Shown here: in pieces, positions 9,362-18,800 of the stretch
How the letters are laid out: each line of letters starts with the position of its first letter
Numbering within the stretch: position 1 is the first letter of the stretch
The notes under the pieces: generated by a model
Database searches by the model: none
The model's input: only the letters and a program-made list of their open reading frames with translations
Told to the model about the DNA's origin: nothing
Origin: DCFW01 sp963790715
GTDB lineage: Bacteria > Bacteroidota > Bacteroidia > Bacteroidales > Bacteroidaceae
Direction: 5' to 3'
Assembly: GCA_963790715.1 (NCBI GenBank)
Contig: CAWBPN010000011.1
Coordinates: forward strand, 372,001 to 436,000
Length of the DNA: 64,000 nt
Position numbers and translations under genes: made by a program

Positions 9362-11050
9362 TTATTCTATCTTTTTCTTGTTCTTTAAGAGGAAGTACGT
9401 ATAATAAATAATATGTAACACTACAAATGCTGTTGAAAAAATAGACATGAATTTGTCATCGTCCTCCGTCACATAATGGTTTATGAATGTTATAAAGACT
9501 AATATCGCACATACGGCATAGCCGCTTATGGCAGTAACGCGATGCGTTCTGCGCTTCTCTTCGTCACTGTCGTTCTTTGACAAATGGCTGTACTTTGTAC
9601 CGCGCACCATGTATATATCGAAACCTATAATCATCCACATAACAAGCCTTATCCATGTGGCAGAGCCAAGCGAAAGCATCATTGACATGCAGACGATAAC
9701 TCCCAATATGGGTATAAGCGGAACCAGCGGCGTCTTAAACGATGCGTTGGCATCGGCTTTGTGCTTGCGTACGATGATTATGCCTATGCACACAAGGCTG
9801 AAAGCGAACAATGAACCTATGCTGCACATATCGCCGATGATTTTACCGGGGACAAATGCAGCTATGAGACTGACAAACACCATGAATATCATGTTGCACT
9901 TGGCAGGTGTGCGGTATTTTGGATGTAAATGGGAAAAGATGTCAGGTATCAAACCGTCGCGGCTCATTGAATAGAACACGCGGCTTTGTCCAAGCAGCAT
10001 CACCAATATCACAGATGAATATCCCAGCAATATGGCTATTATAATCAGTCTGTTGAGCCAGGGATAAGCCGGAACAATCACTCCGTTTGCCCCCATCGTC
10101 CCCATGTGGCTTATTGCAGTAGCCACAGGCGCCAACTTGCTGCTGCCCGTATTAAACAATGTGTAGTTTGCCACACCTGTCATCACGTATGCAAAAGCTA
10201 TATATAATATGGTGCAAATGAATAGCGACCCGAGTATGCCCCACGGCATCGACTTTTGCGGGTTCTTTGTTTCCTGTGCTGTTGTCGACACGGCATCAAA
10301 TCCAATATATGCAAAGAACACCATTGCCGCCGCGCGAAACACACCACTCCATCCGAATTCTCCGAAATGTCCTTTGTTTGCCGGTATCAACGGATGGAAA
10401 TTTACAGGATTTACATATTTCATACCGACGAAAATGAAAATCAATACGATGCTCACCTTCAAAGCAACAATCACGTTATTCATGCGCGAAGATCCCTTGA
10501 TGCCGCGCATCAATACGAACGACATTACAAAAACTATAAATACTGAAGGAAGATTCATAATGCCGTGCACCACTTGGCCGTTTGCCAAAGTGGCCGTTTC
10601 AAAAGGTGACATTATTATTTGCGGTGAAAGCATGTAACCGAAAGAATGAAGCAGCTCTGATAAATAGCCCGACCAACTTGAGGCAACGATTCCCGCACCT
10701 ACAGAGTACTCCAGCACCAAATCCCAACCGATTATCCATGCAACAAATTCGCCAAGAGTGGCATACGAATAAGTGTAAGCACTTCCCGAAACGGGTATCA
10801 ACGAAGAAAACTCGGCATAGCAAAGTCCGGCAAACGCACAACCTACGGCACCGATAAGAAAAGAGATAATGATAGCCGGACCGGCATAATTGGCCGCTGC
10901 CACACCTGTTATTGAGAATAATCCGGCACCGATAACGGCACCGATGCCGAACGCTATCAATGCACCGGTACTTAAGGTTTTCTTCATCCCTTGTTTGTCG
11001 GCCGCCTCAGCTAACAAACTGCTAATACTTTTTCGTGTAAATATTGCCAT
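9362..11050 (-). CDS. Amino acid permease, APC superfamily (cationic amino acid transporter type)
   Basis: 562-residue inner-membrane transporter with about 12-14 helices. The N-terminal GIGAVIGAGLFSITG is the glycine-rich TM1 substrate loop of the APC family, and FFAYIGFDAVSTTAQETKNP is the TM6 signature of the CAT/YfnA branch. The C-terminus is extended with extra helices and a basic tail, as in CAT-type proteins. The substrate cannot be read from sequence; cationic or branched amino acids are possible. Single gene with its own promoter. Confidence 0.85.
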   Translation of the reverse strand: MAIFTRKSISSLLAEAADKQGMKKTLSTGALIAFGIGAVIGAGLFSITGVAAANYAGPAIIISFLIGAVGCAFAGLCYAEFSSLIPVSGSAYTYSYATLGEFVAWIIGWDLVLEYSVGAGIVASSWSGYLSELLHSFGYMLSPQIIMSPFETATLANGQVVHGIMNLPSVFIVFVMSFVLMRGIKGSSRMNNVIVALKVSIVLIFIFVGMKYVNPVNFHPLIPANKGHFGEFGWSGVFRAAAMVFFAYIGFDAVSTTAQETKNPQKSMPWGILGSLFICTILYIAFAYVMTGVANYTLFNTGSSKLAPVATAISHMGTMGANGVIVPAYPWLNRLIIIAILLGYSSVILVMLLGQSRVFYSMSRDGLIPDIFSHLHPKYRTPAKCNMIFMVFVSLIAAFVPGKIIGDMCSIGSLFAFSLVCIGIIIVRKHKADANASFKTPLVPLIPILGVIVCMSMMLSLGSATWIRLVMWMIIGFDIYMVRGTKYSHLSKNDSDEEKRRTHRVTAISGYAVCAILVFITFINHYVTEDDDKFMSIFSTAFVVLHIIYYTYFLLKNKKKIE

Positions 11051-11075
11051 TATAATTTGATCTTCTTGTTTGCAA

Positions 11076-11083
11076 CAAATGTA
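11076..11083 (-). promoter_or_regulatory. -7 box for the amino acid permease
   Basis: TACATTTG on the minus strand, 26 bases before the start codon. A TTTG lies 17 bases further upstream, slightly closer than the usual 19-21. Confidence 0.6.
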
Positions 11084-11113
11084 ACCATTTTCGCGAAAAT
11101 CAAAGCAATAATA

Positions 11114-12124
11114 TCATAAAAAAAGATGTTCTATTACAAAATATATACCTGCGCCGAGCAATGCGCTCACAGGGATAGTTAATATCCAAGCTATTAAAAG
11201 TTCGCGGGCAATGCCCCAACGTACGGCTGAAAGCCTCTTTGTTGCGCCTACTCCTATGATGGCACCGGCAATGGTGTGCGTTGAACTTACAGGTATTCCA
11301 AGAGACTCGGTAAAATACAAGGTGAAAGCACCTGCTGTCTCGGCCACAACGCCTTCAAACGGAGTTACCTTAGTTATCTTCGAACCCATAGTCTTCACTA
11401 TTCGCCATCCGCCCGACATTGTACCGAGTGCAATGGCGCCGAAGCAGCCGAAAGCCACCCAAACAGGCACATCATTTATAGTCTGCATTCCATCGAAATG
11501 CACCGCTATCATAGCCGTAGCAATGATACCCATTACCTTTTGAGAATCGTTCATTGCAAAACCTATTCCGAACAAAGCCGATGACAACAATTGAAAGCGT
11601 TTAAACCAAAACTCAGCCTTGGCATGCGAAACGTGGCGGCAACTGTAAAGCAGTATCAATGAGAATAAAAAAGATACTATCATACCTATGATCGGTGCCA
11701 AAAATATAAAAATGATAATTTTGAAGATTATCCACAAATGAATGGCACTAATGCCTGAAGCCATAATGGCCGAACCGGCGAATCCTCCTATCAGCGTATG
11801 CGACGACGATGAAGGTATGGCATGCCACCATGTAAACAAATTCCATATAATGGCAGCCAGAATACCGGCCAGGATAATAGGCAAAGTAACATACTGCGAA
11901 TACACGGTTTTCGACACCGTGTCGGCAATGGCAAAATGCCCTATGAAGTATTTACAAATAAAAAATGCAAGAAAGTTAAATGACGCAGCCCATATCACAG
12001 CCTGAAAAGGCGTCAACACTTTAGTAGAAACAATTGTAGCTATTGAATTGGCAGCATCATGGAAGCCGTTTATGTAATCAAAAGCTAAGCCGAGAACAAT
12101 GATTGATATTAATAGAATTACCAT
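11114..12124 (-). CDS. Inorganic phosphate transporter, PiT family
   Basis: 336-residue membrane protein. Both inverted-repeat PiT signatures are visible: DYINGFHDAANSIAT near the N-terminus and GIPVSSTHTIAGAIIGVG near the C-terminus. PiT proteins carry metal-phosphate in symport with H+ or Na+. It lies 8 bases after the DUF47 gene in the same operon, the standard Pit/DUF47 pairing. Confidence 0.93.
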   Translation of the reverse strand: MVILLISIIVLGLAFDYINGFHDAANSIATIVSTKVLTPFQAVIWAASFNFLAFFICKYFIGHFAIADTVSKTVYSQYVTLPIILAGILAAIIWNLFTWWHAIPSSSSHTLIGGFAGSAIMASGISAIHLWIIFKIIIFIFLAPIIGMIVSFLFSLILLYSCRHVSHAKAEFWFKRFQLLSSALFGIGFAMNDSQKVMGIIATAMIAVHFDGMQTINDVPVWVAFGCFGAIALGTMSGGWRIVKTMGSKITKVTPFEGVVAETAGAFTLYFTESLGIPVSSTHTIAGAIIGVGATKRLSAVRWGIARELLIAWILTIPVSALLGAGIYFVIEHLFL

Positions 12125-12132
12125 ATTTAGAT

Positions 12133-12780
12133 TTATGCGTATTTTACAATCATTGTTTTAAGTATTTTACCAACTCGCTCGGCAGCATCCGTTGCTTTTT
12201 CCAACTCATTAAGAATATCCTTGTTTTTGACAATCTCAATACCGTCTTTTTCCTCTTGGAATAGTCGTATAATTGCCATATCATAAATATCGTCCGCTTT
12301 GTTTTCAAGATCGTGCAACTCTTTGCATCTTGCTTTCAATTGCGTTGCGTTTTTGCGCATTGCCACTATTTCATCCATTGCCATGCCTATGCATTCGGTA
12401 TCCTTACTGACGATTTTGCCAAGTTCTATGCTATCGTTACTTATGCCCTTAGGATTATAAGTTGCTATACGTTTGGCGCAACTGTTGATGCGGTCAATGA
12501 CATCATCCAAATAATCAGCCAGCATATGAATATCTTCGCGATCAAACGGTGTTACGAAAGAGTCGCTCAATTCATCAAAAATATGATGAGATATATCATC
12601 ACCCAGACGCTCTTTATCTTTTATCTTCTGATAAAAGACCTTTCTCTCTTCTAAATCGGAGCATTGAAGAGAACCCGCAAGTAAATCTGAAGCATCCGAC
12701 ATCACGTCCGCAAGCTGCTTCAACACAGGAAAGAATTTTGAATCTTTCGGAGCGAAACGGCTGAAAAAAGAATTATCCAT
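12133..12780 (-). CDS. DUF47 (PhoU-like) accessory protein of the PiT transporter
   Basis: 215-residue, soluble, all-helical protein of the DUF47/TIGR00153 family. It shows the acidic repeats of PhoU-like bundles (for example DREDIHMLADYLDDVIDRIN and the second-half ELHDLENKADDIYDMAI), which in PhoU bind metal clusters. Known members are encoded beside PiT transporters and are thought to modulate them. It is first in the operon, and the stop is 8 bases before the pit start. Confidence 0.92.
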   Translation of the reverse strand: MDNSFFSRFAPKDSKFFPVLKQLADVMSDASDLLAGSLQCSDLEERKVFYQKIKDKERLGDDISHHIFDELSDSFVTPFDREDIHMLADYLDDVIDRINSCAKRIATYNPKGISNDSIELGKIVSKDTECIGMAMDEIVAMRKNATQLKARCKELHDLENKADDIYDMAIIRLFQEEKDGIEIVKNKDILNELEKATDAAERVGKILKTMIVKYA

Positions 12781-12825
12781 ATAACCTATTTATTATTAAT
12801 TATTATGAGAACTTTTTCTCCAGTG

Positions 12826-12857
12826 CAAAGATACATAAAAGAAACATAATTACAAAA
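12826..12857 (-). promoter_or_regulatory. Promoter of the DUF47-pit operon
   Basis: Full match to the Bacteroidota sigma-ABfr promoter: -33 TTTTG (12853-12857), 19-base spacer, -7 TATCTTTG (12826-12833), all on the minus strand, 45 bases before the start codon. Confidence 0.75.
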
Positions 12858-13250
12858 CCGTTGCTAATTCTTTACAACAATAATACAATATTATTTTTGA
12901 CCATTTCCGGAATGGCAACAACACCGGTTTACAACCAAATGGAACATGGTTATATCTATTCAGCGCTGAAACAGTTAATTTTATTCAATTTGAATACCTC
13001 GCAACAATAAATTCCTCTCTTATGTTTATTTATCGTAAATGCTATTCAGGTTTCAGGACGCCTATCAATATTTGCCTCACAGGCTGAACTGCTGAATACC
13101 TGCAACTGTTCAGCCGGATAAAGCCAAATGATTATAATTAGAATATATATGTATTGTATCAGCAGGTATTCAGGAAAAAACTGCAATATTTCAGCACTGT
13201 TCTACACAAAAACAATCTCTATTCCAGTTCAATTATCAAAGCTTTCCACC
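12858..13250. other. Non-coding stretch with scattered short inverted repeats
   Basis: No plausible gene on either strand. It holds many copies of TTCAG/CTGAA-type words, including the pair CTGAATACCTG (13092-13102) and CAGGTATTCAG (13163-13173), which are reverse complements. These look like a more degenerate continuation of the periodic array at 13251-13508. Confidence 0.5.
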
Positions 13251-13508
13251 GAGTTTACCGTAACTATTAACCGAGTTTACCGTGAAAGTTCAGCAACTAT
13301 ACTATTTATCACAGCTGTGAAAAGATGATTTTACAGCTGTAATAAGATGTTTTCACAGCTGTAAAATCATCTTTTCACAGCTGTGATAAATACTAAATGC
13401 GCTGGTAAAACACGGTAAATGCGCCGGTAATACACGGTAAACATGCTGATAAATAAAGATATTACCAGTGTATAGCTAAATAATTTCCAGTGTAAAAAAT
13501 GAATGCCA
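13251..13508. repeat. 22-bp-periodic repeat array
   Basis: Different short words recur at exact 22-bp steps. GAGTTTACCG is at 13251 and 13273; CAGCTG at 13312, 13334, 13356 and 13378; GTRA at 13317, 13339, 13361, 13383, 13405 and 13427; CACGGTAAA at 13411 and 13433; CCAGTGTA at 13465 and 13487. The middle four units form a perfect inverted repeat, and GTTTACCGTG on the left is the reverse complement of CACGGTAAAC on the right. The array lies directly downstream of the minus-strand TPR regulator gene and about 420 bp upstream of the pit operon promoter. Function unknown. Confidence 0.85.
13303..13392. repeat. Perfect 37-bp inverted repeat with 16-base loop
   Basis: Arms 13303-13339 and 13356-13392 are exact reverse complements; the loop is 13340-13355. 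Each arm itself contains two CAGCTG palindromes (the outer ones extend to TCACAGCTGTGA). As RNA it could form a long hairpin that may stop transcription leaving the TPR gene. As DNA it offers four equally spaced dimer sites. Confidence 0.9.
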
Positions 13509-13515
13509 CAAAAAA

Positions 13516-15255
13516 CTATAATGCAGCCATCATTTCGTCAAATAGATTCGGGTCGCCCTTCTTCCCCGTATACTTGGTATAGAGACGTGAACGTGCGGAA
13601 GATATGGAATTAGATTCTTTAGCCTCGATAATAGCAATTCTTTTAACACTTACTTTCATTTTTATAAGGCAGCACAGGTGGTATTCCGTTGGATTGAGTT
13701 TCGGCCAAAATAAATATAACTTCATGGTAAAATCACCATAAACGGAGTCAAGCCATTTCTTAATATCCGCCCAATCGGCATCGTCTAACTTCAAAGATTC
13801 CTCATCACACGAATGGACATACTGATAAATTTTTGAGACTTTAAATTTTCTTTCAGCCTTTTGCCGTTGTTCAAGACGCTGGTTATCATTTTCCAATCTA
13901 CTTTTTTGTTCTTCGATTTTCGTTTTGTCATCATCGAGAAGAGCTTCATTCAATTGTTTTTGCAAATCAGCTATTGTATTTTCATTTTTACTTAGCAGGT
14001 CTTTGTCATTTTTAGTTTTCATTCGTTCAATATCAAGTAAATGTTGCTTTTGTGCAAGTTCATTATCCTTCGCTTTTTTCTGCCTGTACACAAATACACA
14101 TCCTGAAAAAATAACAATCAAGCCACCTATTATAATTATATAGATAATTTGCTGTTTAGCCTTGTTTTCCATAATCAACTCGTTTCTTCCGCGCATGAAG
14201 TGATTGTAGTTATAAAGAGATTGGATTTTCTTGATTCCGGCAGCATTATCTAAGTCTTTTATAGAATCATTATAAGCCATAACTTGGTCTGCATAATACG
14301 AAGCTTTCTTATAATTACCCTGTTTGCTCATTGCTTGAAAGAGTATGTACGTAGCATTATATTTTACGTAAACATTACCTATTGAAAAAGCTTTCTGGCC
14401 ATAATACATAGTTGAGTCGTATTGCCCGGCATGTTGATAATATTTTGCCCAATCAAAATATATAGCAGCAAGCGTTATTTTGTCTTTTATTTTTTTATTA
14501 AATTGCGATAAGAAATGACGTGCTTTACTATATCTCTTCAATTCTATTAATGCATCAATATATGAGCTTAAAATATCATTGGCTTTTTGTTGGTCTTTTA
14601 TTTTTATAGCTATTGAATACGCTTTATGGAAGCAAAATATACTTTTTTCGATTTTATTCATATCAAAATATGTGAAACCAAGATCTCTAATAGCATACGG
14701 AAGCATTAAAGAATCTTTTGCAGCAGAATAAAATTCATAAGCCTTATTATCAGCTGAAACTTCTTCATCATGAATACCTTGTACACCGCAAACATATCCA
14801 ATTTGTGAATATATACGTCCTATTGTACTATATGATTTACTTGTAGAAGACAAGTCTATTGCCTTATGATAATATTTCAATGCTTCTGGAGAATCTTGCA
14901 TATCATCATAAACACGTCCTAATTGATAATAGGCACGCATTAATCGATCTCCATATTTGTTTTTTTCGTAATAATGCACTACATCAAGCATTATAGAGTC
15001 TGAAGTGTGATCAATATTGCAACGGTCTTCCGCTTGATAAAGAAGAAGATAGTAATTCACCCGCACCGCTTCATCATTGTTTGTTTTGTTTTTGTTCAAG
15101 GCGCGCAAAATATACATAGCGCTATCGGGATGTTTATCAAGAAGAAATTCAGCTTTTGACAATTCAGGAATATATCCACTTTCTCTTTTACATGAAATAA
15201 AAACAGAAAAGCATAAACTAATAATGATTAGAGAACAAATTTTATTCATTTTCAT
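13516..15255 (-). CDS. Lipoprotein-anchored TPR / transmembrane / HTH regulator
   Basis: 579 residues. An export signal with lipobox-like FISC (C22) is followed by TPR-type helical repeats (about 35-345; for example ALKYYHKAIDL). Then come one strong transmembrane helix (about 370-390), a charged coiled coil (395-470) and a C-terminal domain (about 480-579). Its end, NPTEYHLCCLIKMKVSVKRI followed by SISSARSRLYTKYTGKKG, resembles a LuxR-type helix-turn-helix. This architecture is common in Bacteroidales and suggests a membrane-spanning sensor that binds DNA, but no member's signal is known to me. It is divergent from the exported-protein cluster at 15477 and probably controls it. Confidence 0.75.
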   Translation of the reverse strand: MKMNKICSLIIISLCFSVFISCKRESGYIPELSKAEFLLDKHPDSAMYILRALNKNKTNNDEAVRVNYYLLLYQAEDRCNIDHTSDSIMLDVVHYYEKNKYGDRLMRAYYQLGRVYDDMQDSPEALKYYHKAIDLSSTSKSYSTIGRIYSQIGYVCGVQGIHDEEVSADNKAYEFYSAAKDSLMLPYAIRDLGFTYFDMNKIEKSIFCFHKAYSIAIKIKDQQKANDILSSYIDALIELKRYSKARHFLSQFNKKIKDKITLAAIYFDWAKYYQHAGQYDSTMYYGQKAFSIGNVYVKYNATYILFQAMSKQGNYKKASYYADQVMAYNDSIKDLDNAAGIKKIQSLYNYNHFMRGRNELIMENKAKQQIIYIIIIGGLIVIFSGCVFVYRQKKAKDNELAQKQHLLDIERMKTKNDKDLLSKNENTIADLQKQLNEALLDDDKTKIEEQKSRLENDNQRLEQRQKAERKFKVSKIYQYVHSCDEESLKLDDADWADIKKWLDSVYGDFTMKLYLFWPKLNPTEYHLCCLIKMKVSVKRIAIIEAKESNSISSARSRLYTKYTGKKGDPNLFDEMMAAL

Positions 15256-15277
15256 ATTTTCGTTACGTCTTTGAATG

Positions 15278-15285
15278 CAAAAATA
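15278..15285 (-). promoter_or_regulatory. -7 box for the TPR regulator
   Basis: TATTTTTG on the minus strand, with TTTTTG 20 bases upstream as the -33 element; 22 bases before the start codon. Confidence 0.6.
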
Positions 15286-15360
15286 TTATTTTTTTTGACA
15301 AAATTCAAAAAGATAGGAGTTTTTTTCATAACAAGCTAAAATTATTCGATGACTAAACGC

Positions 15361-15476
15361 CTTATTTTATCGAGGTTTCAGCGCATCAATGTAATTTGCG
15401 ACTTTTTTGCGAACAAAATTCTTAGGAATAAAATAAATTAGTATATATGTTTGTTGAAAACTAAAAAAAAGAAGTT
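15361..15476 (+). promoter_or_regulatory. Upstream control region, copy 1 (shared with 20500-20604)
   Basis: Contains GCGCATCAATGTAA, a direct repeat of TTGCGA (TTTGCGACTTTTTTGCGA), AGGAATAAAATAAA and a -7 box TATGTTTG at 15446-15453. The same elements in the same order and spacing recur at 20500-20604 before a second exported-protein unit. This marks both as one regulon, probably under the adjacent TPR regulator (inference). Confidence 0.7.
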
Positions 15477-15833
15477 ATGAAAAAAGTATTATTGCTTTTA
15501 TTAGCTATTTGTTTAACAGCATTACCTTGCATATCAAATGCAAACAATCGCGTACCTATGCGGGTAATGCATAATCGTACACGAGTTCCTATTGTTATGC
15601 CTGATGTAGAACAAGAAGATAGTAATCTTAAATTATCTTCTTCTGAATGTCACACATATAAGGTGCAAATTATGGACGAAAACGGTAATATTGTTTACGA
15701 CAACTTTTTACCATTATCATCAAATCCGCAAATTATTACAATAAATAATTCAGGGCTATATTCTATTAACTTATTTATAGGTGATGTAGAATATGAAGGA
15801 TCTTTTTATATAGAAAATAACTATAATAATTGA
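15477..15833 (+). CDS. Small secreted protein, DUF3244-like
   Basis: 118 residues with a cleavable signal peptide (MKKVLLLLLAICLTALPCIS, cleavage near SNA/NN). The mature part ends in a short beta-sandwich-like stretch: VQIMDENGNIVYDNFLPL, then ITINNSGLYSINLFIGDVEY. This resembles the DUF3244 family of small exported Bacteroidales proteins; the assignment is by pattern only. Function unknown. First gene of the cluster; its stop codon lies 14 bases before the next ATG. Confidence 0.65.
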   Translation: MKKVLLLLLAICLTALPCISNANNRVPMRVMHNRTRVPIVMPDVEQEDSNLKLSSSECHTYKVQIMDENGNIVYDNFLPLSSNPQIITINNSGLYSINLFIGDVEYEGSFYIENNYNN

Positions 15834-15847
15834 TACAAAGATTTACT

Positions 15848-18800
15848 ATGAAGAGAAACTTAATATTGTCAATAATATCTTGTATGTTTTTATTAGCAAA
15901 CATACAACTATGTTACGGTCAAGGAGTAGAAGAAAACGAAAACGTACGTAACTGCGTAGATAGCATTTTTGAAAATTTGGACAAATCCAAAATACCGAAT
16001 GGTCTTTTAAGGGATTATTCTTTTGAATTAGTCGATTTAGATCAGTTTACAGGTACTTCAACAACATGTAATAATCCTATTGATAGACAAACATATGAAT
16101 TATTGTTACGTACAATTAAATCATGTGCCGTAGGTACAACTCCATTTGGAGATGTAGCAGGAATTTTAGTTGATCAAAATAACGCCGGAAATGATAATAC
16201 AGTATCATTAAGTGCTATGGCATATCAATATTCATATATTAAACAAAATGCAATTACAGATAACTTAATTAAATACGTAGATGGAAAAGTTTCAGATAAC
16301 TTTATAAATAATGTGTGGCAGAATCCTTATGGTAGCCAATATGCAACAGGTTTATGCGCTCAAGATAGTGTTTTTGGAAGCACCTCATTAACATTTACAC
16401 TTGATAAGAATTGTTGGTTGAGTAACTTGTCTTATAACAAGATAGAAATTAATGCCGGAAATGGATATTCACCTATTGAACCCGGAGGATCAATCAATGT
16501 TTCATACTCGTCCGGTGGAGAAAAAAGAATATTAATGAGAATAACTCTTGCCAACGGAGAACAATTACTATCATCTACTGAAATAAATATAGAAATAAAT
16601 ACAGGAGATGGGTCTAAAACAAGGACTGATGTAGGATACGGAAGCTATGTGACAACAATTGAAGGAGCACCATACAGAGGTGTACAAACAAAGGCAGATA
16701 TTTTTGTTAAATATGCCAATGGAATTAGTATGCAAAAACCTTTAATTTTTGTAGAGGGATTTGATCCGCGTTCAATGGGTATTTACGGTAGTTATGGAAG
16801 CACTAACATAATAACATTTATACATAAAATAGATTCATTATACAAAATTTCGAACTTACCAAATAATTTTCTAAACAAATATGATATCGTATATGTTGAT
16901 TGGGTTAATAGTGAAGAATATATTCAAGCAAATGCTAATACATTAATGGAAGTAATTAGATGGGTAAACAAACAAAAGATGTTATCAGGCAGTACTTCAT
17001 CAAATATAGTTATGGGGCATAGCATGGGCGGGCTTGTAGCTCGATATGCCTTGAGAACCATGGAGAATAATAATGAGAAACACGAAACTTCATTATATAT
17101 TAGTGATGACAGCCCTCACTTAGGAGCCAATGCTCCTTTAGGGGCATTATATGGGCTATACGGTATATGTTCATTTTTGGAAAATAAAAAATTAATAGGT
17201 GAATTTGCGGATAAATATTTTCATAGCGGTACATTGCTTTCACTTGTTGAAAAAATAGCCCATTGCAATGCAGCAAAACAGATGTTGGTTAATTACGTAG
17301 ATTTTGGAGGTAACCTCAATAACAGTGAACATATAGCATGGCAACAAGAATTGGCAAATTTGGGCTTTCCACAAGGTGATAAGAATTCGAATTTTAGAAT
17401 GTTGGGCATAGCGAAAGGTTCATATTCTGAAAACAGTGCACCTTCGTCTTATCTAAAATTTGATTTAGTTCCAACTTCAGATTATGCAGGACTGCCAGGA
17501 TATTCTGATTTGGCTCGTCCAATAATAGAATTGGTATTAAATGATATATGGTCAGGAATATTAAACCTTATTCCCGGGAAATCAACAATAAAATTTCATA
17601 TGGAGGTTGATCCCGGAATAGCAAATGGTACAAAAATCGCAGAAATAAAATTACAATATGTAAAAAAATTCCTATGGATGAAAAATATTACAAGAACAGT
17701 ATTTGAATATAATAATTATATGCCGGGATCGCTTGTATATGATGTATTTCCAAGTTCATATTATGCAATCCAGAAAGGAGGAAAATATAATAGCTCTTAT
17801 GGTATACCGGTTGTTGGCCAAGCAAATTGGAATCTTGACATGGCTGGATCTACACCTTTTATACCGACATCAAGTGCGTTGTGCGTTGGTTTTGGTAAAC
17901 AGACGCTTACCTCATCATTATTTACAGATAAGCCGGACTTTTCAAACACTCCATTTGGAAATAATGTATACGTATCTGAAGGTTTATCAATATCTCATAC
18001 TGATTTAAATAATATGATTCTTGATTGGTTGACTGCACAATTAGATTTTGGTATAATCGGTCCCCGTCAGGGCATTAATGGTTCAAAATACGTTATACCC
18101 AATGGTGCAAGCGTTCAGTGGACCACCGACAATCAGCAAATAGCAACACTCGATCAAGGTGGAAATTTAAAAGTAGTTGGCAATGGTATTGTGAATATTA
18201 CAGCTGCTCAAAGTAATGCAATAAAAGCAAGTATGGAAATTCTAACAGGTGATCCATCTTTTGTATTAGAAGATGTAAAGAGAGTTCCGGGATATTATTC
18301 TGTAAAGACTGATTGCACAGACACAAGAATCACTGATTTCCTTAATAAATATAGCAATGTTATTACCTATGAATGGGGGATTAAGATGAATGACGAGCCG
18401 TTAACGTGGATAAAATCCGAATCTCAGGAACTTCGTTTAAGTACATTGGAAAATGATGATAATGTTACCGTTTATTTAAAAGCGCTTGATTTATACGGCA
18501 ACGAAAGTTCACCCTTATTTATGAGAATATCCGGTAATGATATATATAAATTAGGATATAAGACACTTATATTTAACAGTAAAGGAGAACTTTATAGCGG
18601 AAATGGAGCTAAACTATATTATGATTATATCACTATGCCTTTGACTTATCAAAACGGAAATAGTAGCACATTCTCCGATGCGGAATGGAATCCTGTAGCT
18701 GCTGTAGTTATGAATGATGAAAATGAATCAAGAGTTATACCATGGAAAAGATACGGATATATACATGATATTATTCCATCATCGGAAATAGAAAAAATTA

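Noticed and set aside
13251..13508. CRISPR array
   Set aside because: The whole repeat-plus-spacer period is only 22 bp, units drift and invert, and no cas gene is nearby.
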